64,000 bases of DNA from Myxococcales bacterium (GCA_016191785.1 JACPVJ010000055.1:51242-115241); one strand, 5' to 3'; positions 35,374 to 45,046 are shown, numbered from the stretch's first letter. Made by a program: numbers and translations. Notes: generated by a model from the letters alone, not told the origin.

Positions 35374-36585
35374 ATGGGCATGCTCGACGGCATCCGCTGC
35401 ATCGACGAGCTCGAGCTCGCCGGGCAGAAGGTCTTCATCCGCGTCGACTTCAACGTCCCGCTGGACAAGAAGACGCGGGCCATCACCGACGACGAGCGGA
35501 TCCGTGCCGCGCTGCCCACGGTGAAGCACGCGGTCGAAGCGGGCGCCAAGGTCATCCTGGCCAGTCACCTCGGCCGCCCGAAGGGCAAGCCGGCACCCGA
35601 GTTCGGCATGGAGCCCGTGGGTGCACGGCTGGCCGAGCTCACCGGCTACGAGGTGTTCGTCCCCGACGACTGCGTGGGCGAGGCCGCGAAGAAGGTGGTC
35701 CAGGACCTGCGCGACCGTCAGGTCGTGCTGCTCGAGAACCTGCGTTTCCACGCCGAAGAAGAGAAGAACGACGACGCCTTCGCGAAAGAGCTGGCGTCGC
35801 TCTGCACGGTGTACGTGAACGACGCCTTCGGAGCGGCGCACCGCGCGCACGCTTCGGTCGAGGCGCTCCCTCGACTGATGCAGACCCGCGCCATGGGGTT
35901 CTTGATGAAGAGCGAGGTCTCGAACCTATCCAAGGTGCTCGAGACCCCCGAGCAGCCCTTCGTGGCGGTCCTGGGCGGCGCGAAGGTCACCGACAAGATC
36001 GGCGTGATCGAGTCGCTGCTGGGCAAGTGCAGCGCGATTTGCATCGGCGGCGCCATGGCCAACACGCTGCTCGCGGCCAAGGGGCACGACATGAAGGCCA
36101 GCCTGGTCGAGAAGGATTTCTTGGCGGCGGCGCGCACGCTCCTCGAGAAGGCGCGGGACAAGGGCATCGAGATCGTGCTCCCGAGCGACGTCGTGGTCGC
36201 CTCGAGCACCGAGGCGACGTCGGGCACGACCGTCAGCGTCGGCTCGGTCCCGGACGGCACCCTGGCCCTCGACATCGGGGCGGCGTCCCTGGACGCCTTC
36301 AAGAAGCACGTGCTCGGCGCCAAGACGGTGTTCTGGAACGGCCCCATGGGCCTGTTCGAGAACCCAGCGTTCTCCGCGGGCACGAGCGGCATGGCGCGGG
36401 CGCTGGCCGAGGCCCCGGGCTTCACCGTGGTCGGCGGCGGGGACAGCGCGGCCGCGCTTCGCCAGGCCGGCGACGGTCTCGAGGCGAAGATCAGCTTCGT
36501 CTCCACCGGCGGTGGCGCCGCCCTCGAGCTGCTCGAGGGGCAGAAGCTCCCGGGCGTCGAGGCGCTCAGAATGCCCCGCGGCTGA
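35374..36585 (+). CDS. pgk: Phosphoglycerate kinase
   Basis: Transfers phosphate from 1,3-bisphosphoglycerate to ADP. The 403-residue product has VFIRVDFNVPL at the N-terminus, SHLGRPKG, ENLRFH, YVNDAFG(A)AHRAHAS, the hinge-proximal ILGGAKVTDKI and the C-terminal GGGDSAAA. The length is normal for bacteria. It starts five bases after the gapA stop, so it is in the same transcript. Confidence 0.97.
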   Translation: MGMLDGIRCIDELELAGQKVFIRVDFNVPLDKKTRAITDDERIRAALPTVKHAVEAGAKVILASHLGRPKGKPAPEFGMEPVGARLAELTGYEVFVPDDCVGEAAKKVVQDLRDRQVVLLENLRFHAEEEKNDDAFAKELASLCTVYVNDAFGAAHRAHASVEALPRLMQTRAMGFLMKSEVSNLSKVLETPEQPFVAVLGGAKVTDKIGVIESLLGKCSAICIGGAMANTLLAAKGHDMKASLVEKDFLAAARTLLEKARDKGIEIVLPSDVVVASSTEATSGTTVSVGSVPDGTLALDIGAASLDAFKKHVLGAKTVFWNGPMGLFENPAFSAGTSGMARALAEAPGFTVVGGGDSAAALRQAGDGLEAKISFVSTGGGAALELLEGQKLPGVEALRMPRG

Positions 36586-36593
36586 AGGGTCCC

Positions 36594-37355
36594 ATGAACC
36601 GAACACCGATCATCGCCGGCAACTGGAAGATGTACAAAGGCGGCGCCGCGGGCGTCGAGCTGGCGCGCGACGTGGTGCGCGCGTGCGGCGACTTGGCCGG
36701 CGTCACGGTCGTGCTCTCGCCACCGTTCACCGCGCTCGCGGCGGTGGTGCACGCCGTCGCCGGCAGTCGAGTCGAGGTCGCGGGTCAGAACCTGCACCCG
36801 AAGGCCGAGGGCGCGTTCACCGGAGAGGTGAGCGCACCGATGCTGCTCGATGCCGGCTGCAAGTGGGTGATCATCGGCCACAGCGAGCGACGCCAGCTCT
36901 TCGGCGAAACCGACCAGGGCGTACGCGAGAAGACCGCGGCCGCCATGGCCGCGGGCCTCCGCCCCATCGTGTGCGTGGGTGAAACGCTGGCCGAGCGCGA
37001 GGCCGGCCGCACGCTCGAGGTCGTGTCCCGGCAGCTCGACGCGTTCGTGAGCGTGCTCGCCGAGCGCCCGGGCTTCGGCACCATCGCCTACGAGCCCGTG
37101 TGGGCCATCGGCACGGGCAAGGTCGCGGGCCCCGAGCAGGCCCAAGAGGTCCACCAGGCGCTCCGACAGCGGCTGTCGTCGACCGACGCCAAGCTGGCCC
37201 ACGTGACCCACATCCTGTACGGCGGCAGCGTCAAACCCGACAATGCGTCGGGGCTGCTCTCCTGCCCCGACGTCGACGGTGCGCTCGTCGGCGGAGCCTC
37301 GCTCGACGCGGGCTCGTTCGCGAAAATCGTCGAAGCGTCCCCCTCGAGAGTCTGA
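36594..37355 (+). CDS. tpiA: Triosephosphate isomerase
   Basis: Interconverts dihydroxyacetone phosphate and glyceraldehyde-3-phosphate. The 253-residue barrel has the N-terminal IAGNWKMYK with its catalytic Lys, the electrophilic His in IIGHSERRQLF, the catalytic Glu in AYEPVWAIGTG (which also begins the flexible loop) and the phosphate-binding YGGSVKPDN. Family-typical length. It starts eight bases after pgk. Confidence 0.97.
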   Translation: MNRTPIIAGNWKMYKGGAAGVELARDVVRACGDLAGVTVVLSPPFTALAAVVHAVAGSRVEVAGQNLHPKAEGAFTGEVSAPMLLDAGCKWVIIGHSERRQLFGETDQGVREKTAAAMAAGLRPIVCVGETLAEREAGRTLEVVSRQLDAFVSVLAERPGFGTIAYEPVWAIGTGKVAGPEQAQEVHQALRQRLSSTDAKLAHVTHILYGGSVKPDNASGLLSCPDVDGALVGGASLDAGSFAKIVEASPSRV

Positions 37356-37358
37356 GCC

Positions 37359-37694
37359 ATGGCCGAACTTCTAAAGACCCCCCTCACCGTCGTCCACGTG
37401 TTGGCTTGCCTGTTCCTGATGGTCGTCGTGCTGCTGCAGCCCGGGAAGAGCGGCGGAATGGGCGCGTTCACCGGCGCGGCGGCCCAGCAGGTGTTCGGCG
37501 GGCGCGGCGCCGGCAACATCTTGACCAAGATCAGCTGGACCACCGCCAGCATCTTCTTCGTCACCAGCATCACGCTGGCCTACCTGTCCACGTCGTCGGA
37601 CGAGTCCCTGGCCAAGCGCGCGCCCGCAGCCCCGGCCAAGGGGCCACCGACCACTCAGGTCCAGACTCCCCCCGCACCCGCGCCCTCGAAGTGA
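37359..37694 (+). CDS. secG: Protein-export membrane protein SecG
   Basis: SecG is the small accessory subunit of the SecYEG translocon. The 111-residue product has two membrane helices (about 8-28 and 55-75) and the signature LLQPGKSGGMGAFTGAAAQQVFGGRGA between them, followed by a Pro/Ala-rich cytoplasmic tail. It follows tpiA by three bases; the tpiA-secG order is common in bacteria. Confidence 0.95.
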   Translation: MAELLKTPLTVVHVLACLFLMVVVLLQPGKSGGMGAFTGAAAQQVFGGRGAGNILTKISWTTASIFFVTSITLAYLSTSSDESLAKRAPAAPAKGPPTTQVQTPPAPAPSK

Positions 37695-37711
37695 CGCGCG
37701 CATCGGTCTGA

Positions 37712-39127
37712 ATGCGCGCGCGGGTGACTGACGCCGCCGCCGTCGCGCTCGGAAAGGCGGTCGTCTCGTCGCTGGTCTGGGCGAGCGGCTTTCGCGCGCT
37801 GTCCGACGACGACTTCGCGCGCGTCGTGATCGCGCAGCGCTTTGCCGAGAGCCCCGGCCTCGATCCGAGCGGCACCAGCTGGCTCCCGCTGCCGTTCTGG
37901 CTCAACGGAGCGGCCATGGTGGCGTTCGGCACCAGCGTCGAGGTGGCGCGGGCCGTGGCCCTGGCGCTCGGCGTCGCGTCGGCGCTCTTGGTCTGGGTCG
38001 CGCTCGGATGGCTGGGCGCGAGCCGGCTCGGCGCGTTTCTGGGCGCGCTCGCCGCGGCGATCTTTCCGTACTCGGCATGGCTCGGGGTCGCCACGGTGCC
38101 CGAGCTCCCGACCGCGGCGCTCTGTCTGCTCGGCGCGGCGAGCCTGGGTCGTGGGGGGCGCGAGCGGCTGTGGGGCGCCCTCGCGCTCTTCGCCGCGTGC
38201 CTCAGCCGCTACGAAGCGTGGCCCATCGCGCTGGTGTTCGCGCTCACTTCCGTACGGGATGGGCGGGCACGATGGCCAGCCGCAGGCGTCGCGCTTTCAG
38301 GGCTGGGCGCTTGGCTGGTGCACGGAGCAATCAGTCACGGCAGCGCGCTCTTCTTCGTGAAACGTGTCAGCGAATACCGGCGGGCGGTCGGCGCCGGGAA
38401 CCAGAGCATCACCGACGGGCTGCTCGGGTATCCGTCGATGCTCGTGCGCTGCGAGCCGGAGCTCTGTGCGTTTGCCCTCGTGGCGCTCGGCGCCGCGCTC
38501 GCCGTCGGCAGACCGGCGGTGCTTCGCCGCCACGCCCACGTGTTGCTCGCGCTCGGCGCCCTGATGGCCTTCTTGGTGGCGGGTGACCTCCGAGACGGGG
38601 CGCCCACCCACCACGGTGAGCGCGCGCTGCTCACCGCGTGGCTGGGCCTCGCGGCCCTCGGCGGCGACGCGCTGGGTGAGGCGTGGGCCCACGCCCGGGG
38701 CCCGGGCCGCGCCGCGCTGATCGCCCTTCCCGGACTGGCAATGGCGCCGATGCTGGCCGTCGTTCGCCCCTGGTACGCGGCTCGCGACGCCTTCATCGAT
38801 CGGAGCGCAGAGGTCGATCTCGGGCGCGTGGCACGTGCCCGCGCCGGGCCGGGAGAGCGACTGCTGGTCGATTCGAAGGACTTCGGCTTCTACGCGACCA
38901 TGGCCGGCTTCGGCGCGCCCTCGCGCTCGGCACCGCTCGACGACCGTGACCCCAGGCGCCCGAGGAAACCCGACGCTTTTGCCGACGCTGAGGCGCTCGC
39001 GGCCCGGCTCGCCGCCGAGCCAGCAGCCTGGCTCGTGGTCGAGACCGAGCACCTCGCGCTCGCGGTTCGACACGGCACGGTGGAAGCGGCCCGACCCGGC
39101 CTCACACTGCTGCGGCTCCAGCGCTGA
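37712..39127 (+). CDS. GT39/ArnT-like membrane glycosyltransferase
   Basis: The 471-residue polytopic protein has about ten to eleven membrane helices. After the first helix comes LSDDDFARV, matching the acidic motif in the first external loop of GT-C glycosyltransferases (ArnT, PMT and relatives), which use lipid-linked sugars on the outer face of the membrane. A soluble C-terminal region of about 110 residues follows the last helix. It starts 17 bases after secG and may be the last gene of that transcript. The transferred sugar is unknown. Confidence 0.75.
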   Translation: MRARVTDAAAVALGKAVVSSLVWASGFRALSDDDFARVVIAQRFAESPGLDPSGTSWLPLPFWLNGAAMVAFGTSVEVARAVALALGVASALLVWVALGWLGASRLGAFLGALAAAIFPYSAWLGVATVPELPTAALCLLGAASLGRGGRERLWGALALFAACLSRYEAWPIALVFALTSVRDGRARWPAAGVALSGLGAWLVHGAISHGSALFFVKRVSEYRRAVGAGNQSITDGLLGYPSMLVRCEPELCAFALVALGAALAVGRPAVLRRHAHVLLALGALMAFLVAGDLRDGAPTHHGERALLTAWLGLAALGGDALGEAWAHARGPGRAALIALPGLAMAPMLAVVRPWYAARDAFIDRSAEVDLGRVARARAGPGERLLVDSKDFGFYATMAGFGAPSRSAPLDDRDPRRPRKPDAFADAEALAARLAAEPAAWLVVETEHLALAVRHGTVEAARPGLTLLRLQR

Positions 39128-39195
39128 GCGCACCTGTACCCCTGCGCCGTACTTGCGGCATCCGGCCCCGCAGTCGAAAATGGTGCGTGAGCCCC

Positions 39196-40104
39196 ATGAC
39201 GCACCCGCTGAGCACGAAGTTCCGTGAGGTCGCGCCCGCGAGCTTCGCGCTCGCCGATCCCGACCGCCTCGAGGCCGCCCTGGCCGAGGCCGCCGAGCGC
39301 GGCGCTCGGGCTTGGCCGGGGGTCAGCGTGGACGCGCCGGCGTTCGTGCGGTTCCTGGCCGAGCGCCTGCCGTCGGACGCCGACCCCGTCGCGACCCTGG
39401 TCGACCTTCGCATCGAAGAGCTCTACCTGTGCTGTGCCTGCCTCGCCGGCTCGGCACCGGCCATCGCCGAGCTCGATCGACGGTTCATCGCGGACTCGGC
39501 CCGCGCCCTGGGGCGGTTCGGTGCGAACACCCAGGCCCGGGAAGAGGCGCTCCAGCTGGCACGCGAGAAGCTCTTGGCCAATGCCCCCGACGCTCCCCCC
39601 AAGCTCGCGCAGTACTCCGGCCGGGGCGCGTTGGGCGGCTGGATCCGGGTGGTGGTGGTGCGCACGGCGCTCAATACCCAGCGCTCGGAGAAGCGTCACG
39701 TGCCCCGAGACGACGACCTGCTCGCCACTCGCATCGCCGAGGACTCCGCCGACCCCGAGCTTCAGGTGATGAAGGCCGAGTACGCGGACACGTTGGCCCA
39801 GGCCGTGGCCGGAGCGTTCCGTCGCTTGACCAGCGAGCAGCGCAACCTCTTGCGTCTCTACGTGATCGATCAGCTGTCTCTGGCGGAGCTGGGCAAGCTC
39901 CACTCGGTCGACGCCTCGACCATTTCGCGGTGGCTGACCAAAATCCGCGCGCGGCTCCTGGACGAGGCGCAGACCGAGCTCTTGCAGCGCTACGCGCTCC
40001 GGCCGTCGGAGTGTGCCAGCGTGATGCGGCTGGTCCGGAGCGATCTGCACCTCAGCATCGCTCGCCTCTTGCAAACCGAGCCGGCGGGCACCGTCGAGGT
40101 ATGA
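39196..40104 (+). CDS. Sigma-70-family factor, myxobacterial gmx1-like
   Basis: The 302-residue protein has the divergent architecture of the Myxococcales-specific sigma group. The helical region 2 is weakly conserved (about 80-175) and carries RGALGGWIRVVVVRTALN. Region 4 (about 200-265) contains LTSEQRNLLRLYVIDQLSLAELGKLHSVDASTISRWL, a good helix-turn-helix. A GTG at 39187 would add three residues; I chose the ATG. The next gene, three bases downstream, starts with an anti-sigma-type zinc finger fused to kinase domains, so this pair probably forms a regulatory switch. Target promoters are unknown. Confidence 0.88.
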   Translation: MTHPLSTKFREVAPASFALADPDRLEAALAEAAERGARAWPGVSVDAPAFVRFLAERLPSDADPVATLVDLRIEELYLCCACLAGSAPAIAELDRRFIADSARALGRFGANTQAREEALQLAREKLLANAPDAPPKLAQYSGRGALGGWIRVVVVRTALNTQRSEKRHVPRDDDLLATRIAEDSADPELQVMKAEYADTLAQAVAGAFRRLTSEQRNLLRLYVIDQLSLAELGKLHSVDASTISRWLTKIRARLLDEAQTELLQRYALRPSECASVMRLVRSDLHLSIARLLQTEPAGTVEV

Positions 40105-40107
40105 ACG

Positions 40108-42312
40108 ATGCCGCCAGAACCGGAAGGGGCCTGTCTCGGCGAGGACGAGCTCTTGGCGCTCGCCGACGGCACGGCGACCGCCGAGGCCCGGGCCCGGGCC
40201 AACCGGCACCTGGATGGCTGCGACGACTGCCGCCGCGTGCTGGCGGCGGTGGCTCACTCCGACGAGCCTGAGCCCGGAGACGAGACCCCGACCGTCACTG
40301 CCCAACGCCTGAGCGTGACCCTGCCGGCGGACCTGACCAGCCGTTACGTGCTCTTGCGCGAAATCCGCCAGTGCTCGCTGTACTCGGCCTACGTCGCCCG
40401 CGACCGCACCAGCGACGAGCTCGTAGCGCTCGAGTGGGTGCGCGAAGACCTGGCCAAGCAGCCCGGCGTGGCCGACCGGGTACGGGCGGCCATCACCCGT
40501 GCGCGAGCCATCGCGAGTGACACCGTCGTGTCGCCTCGAGAGTGTCATGCCTCGGAGGGCGTGCTGGTGATCGCTGTGGATCTGGTCGCCAGCGACGATC
40601 TGGCGGCGCTGCTTCGCGCCCAGGGGATCGGCCCTGATCTCGCGCTCGACGTCGTGGTTCAGCTGCTGGGAACGCTCTCGACCGCTCACCGCGCCGGCGT
40701 GACCCACGGCCAGCTCCGGACCGAGAACGTGCTGGTCGACCTGGCGGGGCACGTGCAGGTGGCGGACTTCGGCCTCGCCGACGCGATCTTCGGCCGGGCT
40801 CGGACGCAGGCCGAGCTCGCATTGGACGACACTCAAGCCGCCGCCCGGCTCGCGCTCACCCTGCTCGAACGTTGCGGAGGCAGCGCCCCGGCGGTCACCG
40901 CCATCCTCGAGAGCGCCGTCGAGCGGCCCGACGGGTTTCCCTCGGCGGTCGAGCTCGCCGACGCCGTCGCGAGGGTCCAGCTCGAGCGCCGCCCCTTGCC
41001 CGAGCGAAGGAGCGTCGGTCGCGACGGCGAATGGGTCCCGTCGCCCGGGACGGTGGTCGCAGACCGCTACTTGGTCGAGGGGCTCTTGGGGCGCGGCGGC
41101 ATGGGTGCGGTCGTGACCGCGACGGAGCGCGAAAGCGGTCGCCGAGTCGCCATCAAGTTGATGCCGCCCCGGGCCACCAAGAGCCGCGCCGCCGTGGAGC
41201 GCTTCCTGCGGGAAGGCCGCGCGGCATCTGCGGTCTCCAGCGAGCACGTGGTGCGGGTGCTGGAAGTGGGGCAGAGCGACGAGGGGGCGCCGTTCATCGT
41301 GATGGAGCACCTCGAGGGCTCGACGCTCGGCAAGCTGCTCAAGCGACGGGGCGCACTGCCCGTGAGCGAGGCCCTCGACTACGTGCTCCAAGCCTGCGTG
41401 GCCGTCGCAGAGTGCCACGCCATGGGCATCGTGCACCGGGATCTCAAGCCCGAGAACTTGATGGTGCTCGGGAGCGCCGGCGAGCCACCCAAGGTCAAGG
41501 TTCTCGACTTCGGAGTGTCGAAGTCGGACTGGCTGGAGCAAGCCGCACGCCTTCGCCTCACGGGTACCGCCGACGTGCTCGGAACGCCGACCCACATGTC
41601 GCCCGAGCAGGTGCGAAGCTCCAAGAGCGTCGACGCCCGCACCGACATCTGGGCCCTGGGCGTCATCTTGTACGAAGCGCTGACCGGCAAGCCGCCCTTT
41701 TTGGCCGAGAACCTGCCGGCTTTGTGCGCGGCCATAGTGAGTGACGAGCCGCTTCCGCCTCGAGCGCTGTTGCCGTCGATTCCCGCCCCGCTCGAGGCGC
41801 TGATCTTGCGCTGCCTCGAGAAGCACCCGGACGCGCGCCCGTTCAGCGTACGAACGCTGGCCGAAGCCCTCGCGCCCTTCGCTTCCGAGGCCGGCCTCGC
41901 CTCGGTCGAGCGGATCCGTCACATCGGCGAGGCGAGCGTGCCGCGCACGTCGGTGCCGCCGCCTCCGCCCCGACTGACGCCCATCCCGCCGCGGCCCGCG
42001 GCAAGCACCCTCGAGACCGGTCTGTCGGACACCGCGTCCTTCGGCCGGCGGGTCTCGACGCGCCGGCGGTCGATGGTCGCAGCCGCCGCGTTCCTGATTT
42101 CAGCAGGCGCGGTGGCCGCACTGGTGCTCGGGGCACTGGACGACGAGGTCGAGTCCAGCGTGACTGCCATCCCGGCCGCGACGCCCACCGGCCGAGCTCC
42201 CGAGCCCGTCGAGCCGGTGTCTCAGCCGGCGCCCGCAAGCAGCGCGGATGCCGGCGCATCGGGCAAGCGGCGCGGCCGACCCACCGGTAATCCGCTGGAT
42301 TCCCGGCTCTGA
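40108..42312 (+). CDS. Zinc-finger / pseudokinase / Ser-Thr kinase fusion, membrane-anchored
   Basis: This 734-residue protein joins four parts. Residues ~8-50 form an anti-sigma-like zinc finger (His34-x3-Cys38-x2-Cys41). Residues ~75-295 form a kinase-like domain that lacks the beta3 Lys (VALE at 106-109) and the catalytic Asp (HGQ at 200-202 in place of HRD), while a DFG (220-222) remains: a pseudokinase. Residues ~318-600 form a complete Hanks kinase with GRGGMG, VAIK (Lys350), HRDLKPEN (443-450), LDFG and the GTPTHMSPEQ activation end. A membrane helix lies at ~655-676, followed by a short Pro-rich outer tail. It sits three bases after the sigma gene. I infer that the finger binds the sigma factor and the kinase controls release; nothing here proves that. 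Confidence 0.92.
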   Translation: MPPEPEGACLGEDELLALADGTATAEARARANRHLDGCDDCRRVLAAVAHSDEPEPGDETPTVTAQRLSVTLPADLTSRYVLLREIRQCSLYSAYVARDRTSDELVALEWVREDLAKQPGVADRVRAAITRARAIASDTVVSPRECHASEGVLVIAVDLVASDDLAALLRAQGIGPDLALDVVVQLLGTLSTAHRAGVTHGQLRTENVLVDLAGHVQVADFGLADAIFGRARTQAELALDDTQAAARLALTLLERCGGSAPAVTAILESAVERPDGFPSAVELADAVARVQLERRPLPERRSVGRDGEWVPSPGTVVADRYLVEGLLGRGGMGAVVTATERESGRRVAIKLMPPRATKSRAAVERFLREGRAASAVSSEHVVRVLEVGQSDEGAPFIVMEHLEGSTLGKLLKRRGALPVSEALDYVLQACVAVAECHAMGIVHRDLKPENLMVLGSAGEPPKVKVLDFGVSKSDWLEQAARLRLTGTADVLGTPTHMSPEQVRSSKSVDARTDIWALGVILYEALTGKPPFLAENLPALCAAIVSDEPLPPRALLPSIPAPLEALILRCLEKHPDARPFSVRTLAEALAPFASEAGLASVERIRHIGEASVPRTSVPPPPPRLTPIPPRPAASTLETGLSDTASFGRRVSTRRRSMVAAAAFLISAGAVAALVLGALDDEVESSVTAIPAATPTGRAPEPVEPVSQPAPASSADAGASGKRRGRPTGNPLDSRL

Positions 42313-42370
42313 CCGAATCGCGTGCAAGCCCGGTCCCGGGCGGTGTCGAGGGTGTGGGCCAGACCCGCCC

Positions 42371-43723
42371 ATGGTGCCCATGCCGCGTTTCTCCGCCCCA
42401 CTCTTCGCCGTCGCGCTCAGCTTGATCGCTGGGCAGGGGACCGCGGCGGAAGCCGAGCCCATCTACGGCGGCTCGAAGGTCAAACCCTGCGGGTGGCCGA
42501 CCACCGTCGCGCTCGGCGGGTGCACCGGCACGCTGGTCCACCCCGAGCTGGTGATCTTCGCCGCCCACTGCATGGAGGGCGGCGGGGGGCCGAGCAAGGC
42601 GACCTTCGGGGACAACGAGAACTCGCCGGCGTTCTCGGTGGCAACCCAAGGCTGCAAGGCGAACCCCAAGTACCCAGGCTCGTCCGGCTACGACGTCGCG
42701 TTCTGCCGCCTGTCCAAGCCGGTGACCCAGGTGCCGATCGTTCCCATCTTGATGGGCTGCGAGACCGGGGTGCTCGTCCCCGGCGCCAAGGTGGTCGCGG
42801 TCGGCTTCGGGCAAGCGAACGACGGCCTGGGCTGGGGTCCGAAGCGCGAGGTCGCGATGGCGCTGAACTCCATCAAGAACGGCGAAGCGTTCATCGGCGG
42901 CGCGGGCAAGGACACCTGCTACGGCGACTCGGGCGGCCCGGTCTTCACCCAGTTGTCGGATGGAACGTGGCGGGTGTTCGGCATCACCTCGTACGGCGAG
43001 TACTGCGGGGGAGGCGGCTACTACTCGATGATGCACACCGCGATCGACTGGGTAGAGCAGACCTCCGGCCTCGATCTCACGCCGTGTCACCAGCAAGGTC
43101 AGTGGGCGCCGACCGCCGGCTGCGGGTCGTTTCCGAAGTCACCCGGCTTGGGCGGCAGCGCGTGGAGCACGGGCTGCGGCACCACCGATCTCTCGGGGCT
43201 CAGCAGCACGTGCGGCGCACCCTACGGCGGCGGCGGCGGCTCCGGAGGCGCTCCGTCGGGCGGTGGCGGCAGCGGAGGCGGTCCACCTCCGGGCGGCGGT
43301 GGCTCCGGGGGCGCCCCGTCGGGCGGCGGCAGCCCGGGCGGTGGCGGAACGCCCGGGTTCGGTGGTGAGGGTGGCGAGGGCAGCGGCGGGTCCGGTGCCG
43401 GGACCAGCTCCGGCGGCGGCGTGAACATCGGCGAACCGGGCTGCTCGACGGCGCCAGACTGCGGCGCCTGCTCGTCGTGCGCGGCGCACTGCACCTGTGC
43501 GACGGGTGATGCCGAGGGCTGCGCCGTCGCATGCGCGCCCTACGGCCCGGGCTCGGGACCGAATGGGCCGAACCTCGGCCCCGAGGAGCCACGCACGCCG
43601 GACAACAGCGACGTGACCGGGGGCTGTGCGTGTCGCCTGAAGGGCTCGTCGCCCGAGTCCCTGCCCTTCGTTCTGTTCTCGCTTTCTCTCCTTGGAGTCA
43701 CGGCGCTCCGACGCCGCAGGTGA
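42371..43723 (+). CDS. Secreted trypsin-like serine protease with MYXO-CTERM-like tail
   Basis: The start at MVPMPRFSA (or the Met three codons later) gives about 450 residues with a Sec signal peptide. The catalytic domain (about 30-235) has all three trypsin-family residues: His in FAAHC, Asp in YDVAFC and Ser in YGDSGGP. A Gly/Ser/Pro-rich linker (about 285-355) leads to an eight-Cys module (358-388). The C-terminus GCACR, then a hydrophobic helix ending RRRR, resembles MYXO-CTERM sorting tails for surface retention. It is the third gene of the co-directional array and lies three bases before the PEGA gene. Confidence 0.92.
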   Translation: MVPMPRFSAPLFAVALSLIAGQGTAAEAEPIYGGSKVKPCGWPTTVALGGCTGTLVHPELVIFAAHCMEGGGGPSKATFGDNENSPAFSVATQGCKANPKYPGSSGYDVAFCRLSKPVTQVPIVPILMGCETGVLVPGAKVVAVGFGQANDGLGWGPKREVAMALNSIKNGEAFIGGAGKDTCYGDSGGPVFTQLSDGTWRVFGITSYGEYCGGGGYYSMMHTAIDWVEQTSGLDLTPCHQQGQWAPTAGCGSFPKSPGLGGSAWSTGCGTTDLSGLSSTCGAPYGGGGGSGGAPSGGGGSGGGPPPGGGGSGGAPSGGGSPGGGGTPGFGGEGGEGSGGSGAGTSSGGGVNIGEPGCSTAPDCGACSSCAAHCTCATGDAEGCAVACAPYGPGSGPNGPNLGPEEPRTPDNSDVTGGCACRLKGSSPESLPFVLFSLSLLGVTALRRRR

Positions 43724-43726
43724 ACC

Positions 43727-45046
43727 ATGACCGAGATGATGCCCACGAGCCCCGAGCTCCGCCCCTACACGGATTCGATCGTCGACTTGTCCGAGTCGGC
43801 GCTGGTCCCACTCGAGCCGTCGACGCCTGAGCTGGCGGCTTACGAGGAGCTCTCGGCCGAACCCACCGTGAAGCGACTCCCGGACTTCAGCCTGCTCGAC
43901 GACCTTCCGACGGCGCCCAAGCCAGCCCCCCGACACGACACCCTGCTGCCGCCGCCGTCGGGCGCCGCAGACGACCGGCCGAGCTCGCTCCCGCCTATCG
44001 CTCCGCTGCCGAAGAAGCAGGCGCGCGACCTGCACCCCGGCGCCCAGCTCGCTCGGAAGCTGGCGACCAAGTCGCTGCCCCCCGCCTCGCCCTTTCCGAA
44101 GAAAAAGGCGCGGTCCTTGCCGCCGATCGCGGCGCTGCCGGTCCGGCCAGCGGCGCCGAAGGCGATGCCCCTCGAGCTACCGCGCGCGCCCGCCACTCTC
44201 GAGTGGGACCTCCAAGCCGTCGAGACCTCGACCCTGCCCGAAGACACCGAGCGCACCAGCGTGATGCCCGTGTCGGGTGCGGTCGACGCATGCAAGCGCC
44301 GCGCGCGATCCTACCGAACGAGCCTCCCCCTCGCGGGCGGCGCACTGCTTGGCCTGGTGGTGTTCGTGGCCGCGTTCTTCGCGCTCCGCCCGCCGCCGAG
44401 CACCAAGCTCGCGGGGCCCGCCGAGGCGCTGTTGGTCACGGTCGCTGGACCTGGCGGTGGGGCCGTCGAGAGCCCTCAGGTCTTCATCGACGGCGTGCGC
44501 CGCTGCGAGAGCTCGCCCTGCCTGGTGCCGGGTCTGGCCGAGGGGCTGCACTTCGTCGCGGTCTCGGCGCGCGAACACGTGACCACCAGTCCGCGAGTGG
44601 TGCGCGTCGCGGGCTCGGAGCAGTCCCTCTTGCACATCGACCTCGCCCGTGAGGCGCCGTCGAGCACACCGGAGCCAGCCACCACCACCGCCGTCGAGTC
44701 GCTGCCGCTGGAATCGACCCCGCCCGCGCCGCTGACCGCGGCACCCCCGCCGGCGCCGACGCAGCCGCAGACGGTGACGCCAGCGCCGTTGCCGGCTCCG
44801 CCGCGAGCTCCGACCCCGCCTGCGGCTCCGGGGGGCGCATTCCTCAACCTGAATTCCATCCCGCCTTCGGCGGTCTTGGTCGACGGGCGCCCGCTAGGGA
44901 CGACCCCGAAGCTGAACGTGCCGGTGAAGGCCGGGGCCCACGTGGTGGTGTTCGTTCACCCGGAGCAAGGGCGTCGCGCTCGCGCGGTGATGTTGGAGCC
45001 CGGCTCGCATCAGACGGTGGCGATGCGCTTCTCGAGCGGAGAATGA
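43727..45046 (+). CDS. PEGA-domain membrane protein
   Basis: The 439-residue protein begins with ~195 residues of Pro/Lys-rich low complexity, including repeated PIAPLPKKQAR-like and FPKKKARSLPPI-like units. One membrane helix follows (about 203-224). The outer part has a first strand-rich domain with VFIDGVRRCESSPC and, after a Pro/Thr linker, a C-terminal PEGA-type domain (LNSIPPSAVLVDGRPLGTTPK). PEGA domains are surface beta-sandwiches common in kinase-associated proteins. Its last four bases overlap the next start (ATGA), so the two are coupled. Confidence 0.85.
   Translation: MTEMMPTSPELRPYTDSIVDLSESALVPLEPSTPELAAYEELSAEPTVKRLPDFSLLDDLPTAPKPAPRHDTLLPPPSGAADDRPSSLPPIAPLPKKQARDLHPGAQLARKLATKSLPPASPFPKKKARSLPPIAALPVRPAAPKAMPLELPRAPATLEWDLQAVETSTLPEDTERTSVMPVSGAVDACKRRARSYRTSLPLAGGALLGLVVFVAAFFALRPPPSTKLAGPAEALLVTVAGPGGGAVESPQVFIDGVRRCESSPCLVPGLAEGLHFVAVSAREHVTTSPRVVRVAGSEQSLLHIDLAREAPSSTPEPATTTAVESLPLESTPPAPLTAAPPPAPTQPQTVTPAPLPAPPRAPTPPAAPGGAFLNLNSIPPSAVLVDGRPLGTTPKLNVPVKAGAHVVVFVHPEQGRRARAVMLEPGSHQTVAMRFSSGE

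Noticed and set aside
39128..39195. TTGCGG-N17-GAAAAT as a promoter for the sigma gene
   Set aside because: Both hexamers match consensus poorly and the -10 would lie almost on the start codon; not enough to call.
38890..41922. 1010-residue minus-strand ORF across the sigma and kinase genes
   Set aside because: It is antisense to three well-supported genes and shows no domain; high GC suppresses stops in this frame.
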